Assembly: GCF_949628265.1 (NCBI RefSeq) | Contig: NC_088788.1 | Location: forward strand, 35,140,335-35,204,334 | Origin: Cloeon dipterum | Lineage: Eukaryota; Arthropoda; Insecta; Ephemeroptera; Baetidae | Direction: 5' to 3' | DNA: 64,000 bases | Part shown: positions 58,803-64,000 of the stretch, piece by piece | How positions within the stretch are numbered: position 1 is the stretch's first letter | Layout: each line of letters opens with the position of its first letter | The notes under the pieces: generated by a model | Told to the model about the DNA's origin: nothing | The model's input: the letters and a program-made list of their open reading frames with translations, nothing else | The model's database searches: none | Translations under genes and position numbers: made by a program

Positions 58803-59128
58803 AATTCACCAGTGGCTCCATTGGCTTATTTCGATTTTAATGAACTTGCGCTGTGATTTAATTCTTTAGGCGAGCTGAAAACAAAAATCAGTCCAGCCAT
58901 TCGCCGTAGAAACGTCAGATAACATTTTTTTATTTCAAAAAATAGTGTTTTTACGATTCTACGGCGATTGGCTTAACCGATTTTGGTTTTCAGTACGTCA
59001 AAAGGAAATAGAAAGAATGCACAGAGGCAGAGTTGAGTCTGAAATCCCAGCGCAAGTGAGTTAAAATCAAACAGTGGCGTCATCTGTTGCCGGCTTCGAA
59101 CACTAAGAGCTTACCCAACTGGTGAATT
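58803..59128. repeat. Foldback MITE family A, copy 3
   Basis: A 326-bp element from 'aattcaccagt' to 'aactggtgaatt'. The inner arms are 'gaacttgcgctgtgattt' against 'aaatcccagcgcaagtgag', and 'cgccgtagaa' against 'ttctacggcga'. The outer left arm lacks the 'cagatggcgcc' block, so it is partly deleted. Confidence 0.9.
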
Positions 59129-61266
59129 TCCCTGAAAAGCCAATTGAAAAATTGACTCAAACATACCAGGACGCGGAAATAAATTAAAATGGCCAAAATA
59201 AGGCTTGATTTTGTGACAAATAACTTAAAAACTCTACCACAAGCCGTTAAATTTATGCATTTGATTTTCTCAGAGCACATTTCTACCAGAAATATGGGAT
59301 AAATCACTCAATTTTGCTATAGTCTCGCTGAGTAGATTCCAAATATGTCAAGAAATTGGGGCAATTTAAAATTTGTTAAAATTGAGACTTTAGGCGTGGA
59401 TTTAGCAATGCATGAAAAACAGGAGCTATATTTCTTTGGAAAATTGTCATCTTTTATCAAACACAGTCGAATTGCAGCGAAAAACAGCACATTTTTCAGA
59501 TTAATAGAAGCGTTCTCCTTGTTAGTCAATCAATTCCAATGCCCGATAATCTTGAATCTGGTCTGAGGAGCCAATACACCTAGGAGATGAACTAACGAAT
59601 GAATAAAAATGATATGGGATATGGTTTTAAAATAGAAAAAAAAGAAACCATCAAGACTATTTTTTGGTCATTGGTAAGACCAAAAAAACATCTGCTGTCC
59701 ATTATTTGAATTTTTCATTTTCCTTGGTTAAAAACATTTAATATTTATTATTCTGGCAACCAAGTTTAATTCTACACAGCCTAAAATAGCGTATTTCGCA
59801 CAGCAAACAAAGTAGATGTTTATCTCTGCGCTACGGCCTTTGGTCGGCCATAAATCTCGCTCAAAGACAAAGCGAATGTGCATATTCTGGAAATAGCATC
59901 GCATCCCCTTTTGCCGGACTGCGTGCGTTCGTGTGTGTTGTTTTTCGCTGCTCGTTCACGGTCAGTGGGGCGAACGATTTCGGTCGGTTGTTGGTTGCTT
60001 GTAATGCGCGAGTGCTTATCTGCGCGACCTGGAAATGCTTGTGTCTTGACCCTGACTGACTGACTGAGTCTTATCGCGGCGGATCGGCCCCGCAGCGTGT
60101 GCAGCACACATGCAGACGAAAGGGTTTGACGCAGGCAGCCGGCCACCGCGACTCGGCGAAAACAATCGACCGTTCGCTAATTGGACAAAACGACGCGTTT
60201 CCACGCGCCTTCGATATACATCCACGGCAAATCTGGATTTGACACGCACAAGACGTTTTTAGACTGCTCCCGATCGTAATCTCCGGTGCACGCTCTTTTT
60301 TATTGTTTGTCATAATTTGTTTTTATTGACTTTAAACTGTTCAAACTCTCTAAAACCATTTGATGTTTTTTCATGTGATGATTTTTTTGCAAATAAGAAT
60401 TAAAATCGTTACATAGACAATCAACAACGAATGGGAGTCTAAAAATTGTAAAAATAGAAGTAGTTTGACACGCTATCGTACTGTACAGCATCTGTTTCGA
60501 CCCCGCAGACCTCGGATAAGCAGAAATTTACTTTTAATACAAAATTCATGACCGCAGTATAAGCCGCAGAGAATTCCACTTTCCAAATCTTTCAAACAAG
60601 CAACAAAATTGAATTTTTAAGCCAGAAATGCCATCCTTTCTTAAGTGAGTCATTTTCCAACTGCTCCTAACGTTTTTATTGTCTGTACTCATTGGGCTTC
60701 CACTTAAAAAGCAATTTGAGCTGTTGCAAATAAGCAGTAAGTGGCCTCGCATGAATCATCCTGCTCTTTGATTACGTCCAGTGGCTCAATGAGAAAAAAG
60801 GTAATTACTAGCCGCGAGAATGAAAGGGCGCGTATTTCGGCTAAGATCACATCGCGAGATCTGCAGGGCAGATTACGCACGCGACCCACCTCATCAAACC
60901 CCGAAAAGAAAAGCAACTCTTTCTTGCATTACTTGGTGAAATTTAAGGAAATTTGGGCCTGCAAAATATATCTTGATTTTCTGATTTGCTGTGTAGCTTC
61001 AAACAAAGAAATACGCGAAAATGCACGTCATGTAAATTATTTTAGTTCCTAATTTTCACGAACAACCAAATGCGTGAATATAACATGCATTATAATGACA
61101 TTAGGGCCCGTGTTGTGAATGAATATCCACAAAATGTCTTGATTAACCTAGTTTCACATTAAATTGCATAACAGATTCAGGGAACAAGTAATAAAGTAAT
61201 TTCTAGCAGGTTTTCCAGGCCCTTTTTATTTTTAAAGTAGCTCTGGAATCTGGATGTTCATTTTTG

Positions 61267-61546
61267 ACAATCGATTCCTGAAGTTTGAATTAGGTTAGGC
61301 AAAGGTCTACAATTGAACACAACCCTGTCGACCAGAATGAAAAAAACCGCTATAATTCAATATTTATCGGTAAATTTCAGCAGTGTAACAAGAACGCTGG
61401 CAACCAATCAGAGCATCTCTCTAAATTGGTCTAAAATCAAGACAACAGCGCCACAGTGGCAGCCAGCAGGTTTTAACGATTTCGCTGATTTTTGGCACGT
61501 CGACCACGTCTACTTCCTGACCTAATTCAACCCTCAGGAATCGAAT
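61267..61546. repeat. Foldback MITE family C, copy 3
   Basis: The ends are 'aatcgattcctgaagtttgaattaggt' and 'acctaattcaaccctcaggaatcga', inverted over about 25 bases. The interior is unpaired and non-coding. Confidence 0.85.
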
Positions 61547-64000
61547 ATCATTTTGTCATATATTAAATTACTATGCTTCAAATCAAATTGTCATTTAGTA
61601 AAAAAGATTTAAGACACTAAAGCAAATTTAAATATCACAGCAGCTGCTGTTGACAAGTTTTTTCAATCTTATTAAAAGAATAAGCAATGGCTTATATTTT
61701 ATGAAAGAGAATTCTCAACCAGTGAAACCCAAAAAATGGCAAAAGACAGAAAAACACAAGTATTTCAATAGTAATATAAACTAATTTTGATACGTTAGCT
61801 CCAATACGTCGGCAAGAAGTGGAAAATTACTTGTTTCAAGCCGTTTTTTTTTGTCGTTTTCATGAATAAAAACTACCCCTTTATTGATATTCATTTGTTT
61901 TTTTCCCCGGTGACAGTTATTATCACGGAAAATAATACTGTGAAAAAACAAACGTAGCAGAATTGAGAGAAATTCACAATTACCCCAACCATTTAAGAAC
62001 TTAATTTTAATTCAAAGACAAAATCACATCCAAAAGCGTAACGAAACAAGATCGCTAAAATTAGCAAAAAAAATCGCATTTTGCGTGCGTCTGGTTAAGC
62101 AGCGTCGTGTTTGCGCGCGCGTCACACCGGCCGGCCGATTTGCATGTCTGGGGAGCAATAGCAGCGGCAGCAGCAGCTCAGCAACTCAGCAACATTGGGG
62201 TGCGTGACGACTGTGCGGCCGACCGGCTGGCAAGCCAGGCCAGGCCACCTTTGAATCCATAGAGCAGTGGATCTTTGGCGGCGTCCATATGATTAGCCTA
62301 CATCTCGACGAAGCAACGAACCTTTTTGGAACGCCACTCGCTTTTATTATTATTTTTAACACTATGCCGCGCCGATCAAACACTTTCTCAGCCAACTTTT
62401 GTTTCCGCGCAATTCTTAAAGGAACTTCCAGCAAAGAATGTGAATTTGGTTTTAAAAATTGCAAATTAATTATCTTGTTGTCAGTTTTTGTAGTTTTTCA
62501 ACTAAATTGCTTTGCATTCTCCGATCTGTAAATTAAATTTAATTTGAATTGAATTTTCTGTTCATTTACTCTGTTGAAGAAATTATTACTTAAAAGCTTC
62601 AGGCTTGTTGCTTCATAGAATATTCTAAATATTTAGATTTTTTTCATTTAATCGATTTGAAAAATTCCAAACTCTTGCTCTTTATATTTGTTTGATTAAC
62701 GATCCAATTATTTCATCCAGTATCTCTAATCACGTAGCGTTGAATCTATTTTCGTTGACGATTCAGCGTGCTCTAATTAAATTTTGAGGTTATGCGCGCA
62801 CGACTGAGAACGTATATGATGTATAGGTCGGGCACATAATTATTGCTGTTTTGAAGCGAGCGTGCAAGTGGTGCTGTGTTAATTTATTTTATATTGTAAA
62901 TATCTGACGGCGTCATCAGCATGCATTATAATTCTCTCTAATAATAAAATAATGTATGCAAATAACATCCTTTCACTGCCTTGGTAATTAAAAAGAGAGG
63001 AGCAAAAACGGGTCAAACGTTTATTTTTGCAGCGAAGCGCCTGCCGTCGCGGAAGTAGGCAACCGGCAAGACTTCGCCGATAAGCGGGTTGCATACGCTA
63101 ATAATGGTCGGACGTCAAATTACAGTTTGCGATATATGCACGCGGGACATTATTCAAATTCGCAGAAATAATCCATCTCCATCATAAACCAACACTTTTA
63201 AATTGCAATTGACCGAGTTCCCGAAATCGACCGTGGCGATTTGTGCGAATTTGGCCGCGCCGGAGGGGGTGACATGAACGAGGGGTCGTGTTTGTGCGGG
63301 CCGAGAGTGTGTTTGCGGCGCAGCGGCGGCTCGCATGCGTGAGATAAGCATCTCTGGCGTGGAAGAAGTAAGTCGGCGGGCGGCAGTGTAATTCTCGGAG
63401 CAAGAAGAAATACACTTGTGAAAAGGCAGGAAAACGGGGCCACTGGGCACAAGGCCTTTCGCTCGCCAAACCGAAAATTATTTAGGCCATAAACCGACCA
63501 ACGCAACACACACAGAAAATTTAACTCTCCATTTGTGGTGCTCTACAAAGCACGGCGAATCCAAAAGTTGGGATTTTTTGTTAAAAAAATCTCAGGATTT
63601 ATTTTAATTCTTTACTTTTGACTTTTTAAAGTTGTGATATAACCATTTAGTTTTCAGCCATCTGTCATAAAAGGGGAAAACCATCTCAGGAATTCGCAAT
63701 GGTTTATAGTAATCGATTGGAGCATCTGAGTAATTTCACATAAAGCTTTAGTACGAGTTCCAAGTCGTTATTTGCATAAAACCAAAAGTTCTGAGTCGTA
63801 AATTTGACGAGGAGGCAAAAAGCGAGCGAGTCTCGTGCGCTGAAAGTTTGTTGCCGCCGCGGAAAAACAAGCAAAAGGGGCAAATCGATCAGACGATTCT
63901 TGGCCAACTCGAAAAGCCCTCCACATCAAACAATCCGCGAGTTCTATTTCGGTTGGTCAGTCGGGAGAGCGAGCACTTAATCGTTTTTCCTAGCCGCCGC

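Larger units (their letters stand above)
57000..64000. other. DNA upstream of (or first introns of) nompC
   Basis: No coding exon recognised on either strand. It holds a family-A element (58803-59128) and a family-C element (61267-61546), AT-rich stretches, and GC-rich CpG-containing blocks at about 57940-58160, 59880-60260, 62090-62290, 63030-63470 and 63790-64000 that could be promoters. N-terminal nompC exons may lie here or beyond the right edge. Confidence 0.5.

Noticed and set aside
63154-63509. Minus-strand frames near the right edge as nompC N-terminal exons
   Set aside because: No splice phase match to the exon at 56855 and no resemblance to known NOMPC N-termini; left open.

Overview
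The window is nuclear DNA from an arthropod, most likely an insect. It is AT-rich, has compact genes with short GT-AG introns, and carries arthropod-type genes: a Spaetzle-family ligand, the mechanosensory TRPN channel nompC, a TP53INP/DOR homologue and GRWD1. There are no bacterial-style operons. The species cannot be named from the sequence. Gene models were read by joining exons at splice sites; for every multi-exon gene the joined exon lengths are divisible by three.

Layout. 1-1850: a 172-bp satellite-like tandem array that runs off the left edge. 2.18-2.4 kb: a 43-44-bp palindromic array. 4.1-5.2 kb (+): a small coiled-coil protein of unknown function. 5.5-7.4 kb (-): GRWD1, a WD40 ribosome-assembly factor, tail-to-tail with the coiled-coil gene. 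10.1-11.6 kb (-): a TP53INP1/2 (DOR) autophagy adaptor, with a likely TATA promoter and 5' exon near 15.5 kb. 20.3-34.0 kb (+): four tandem SLC10 (bile-acid:sodium symporter-like) genes with the same six-exon layout. 34.4-42.3 kb (-): a complete six-exon Spaetzle-family gene (502 aa). 45.1-57.0 kb (-): nompC, with 25 joined coding exons, the ankyrin spring, six-helix TRP pore and TRP helix; its extreme N-terminus is unresolved. 57-64 kb holds upstream or intronic DNA of nompC and mobile-element relics.

At least four families of short foldback/dispersed repeats are scattered in introns and between genes. A probable SINE with a 5S-rRNA-like head sits inside the SLC10 array, between two copies of a duplicated promoter.

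The genes do not form one pathway. GRWD1 and TP53INP are housekeeping or stress genes. The SLC10 array looks like a recent family expansion for transport of an unknown organic anion. Spaetzle (Toll ligand) and nompC (touch, hearing, proprioception) lie head-to-tail on the minus strand. The best leads are the SLC10 array with its duplicated promoter and SINE, a 70-codon in-frame cassette exon splitting the nompC ankyrin domain, and two GC-AG introns.
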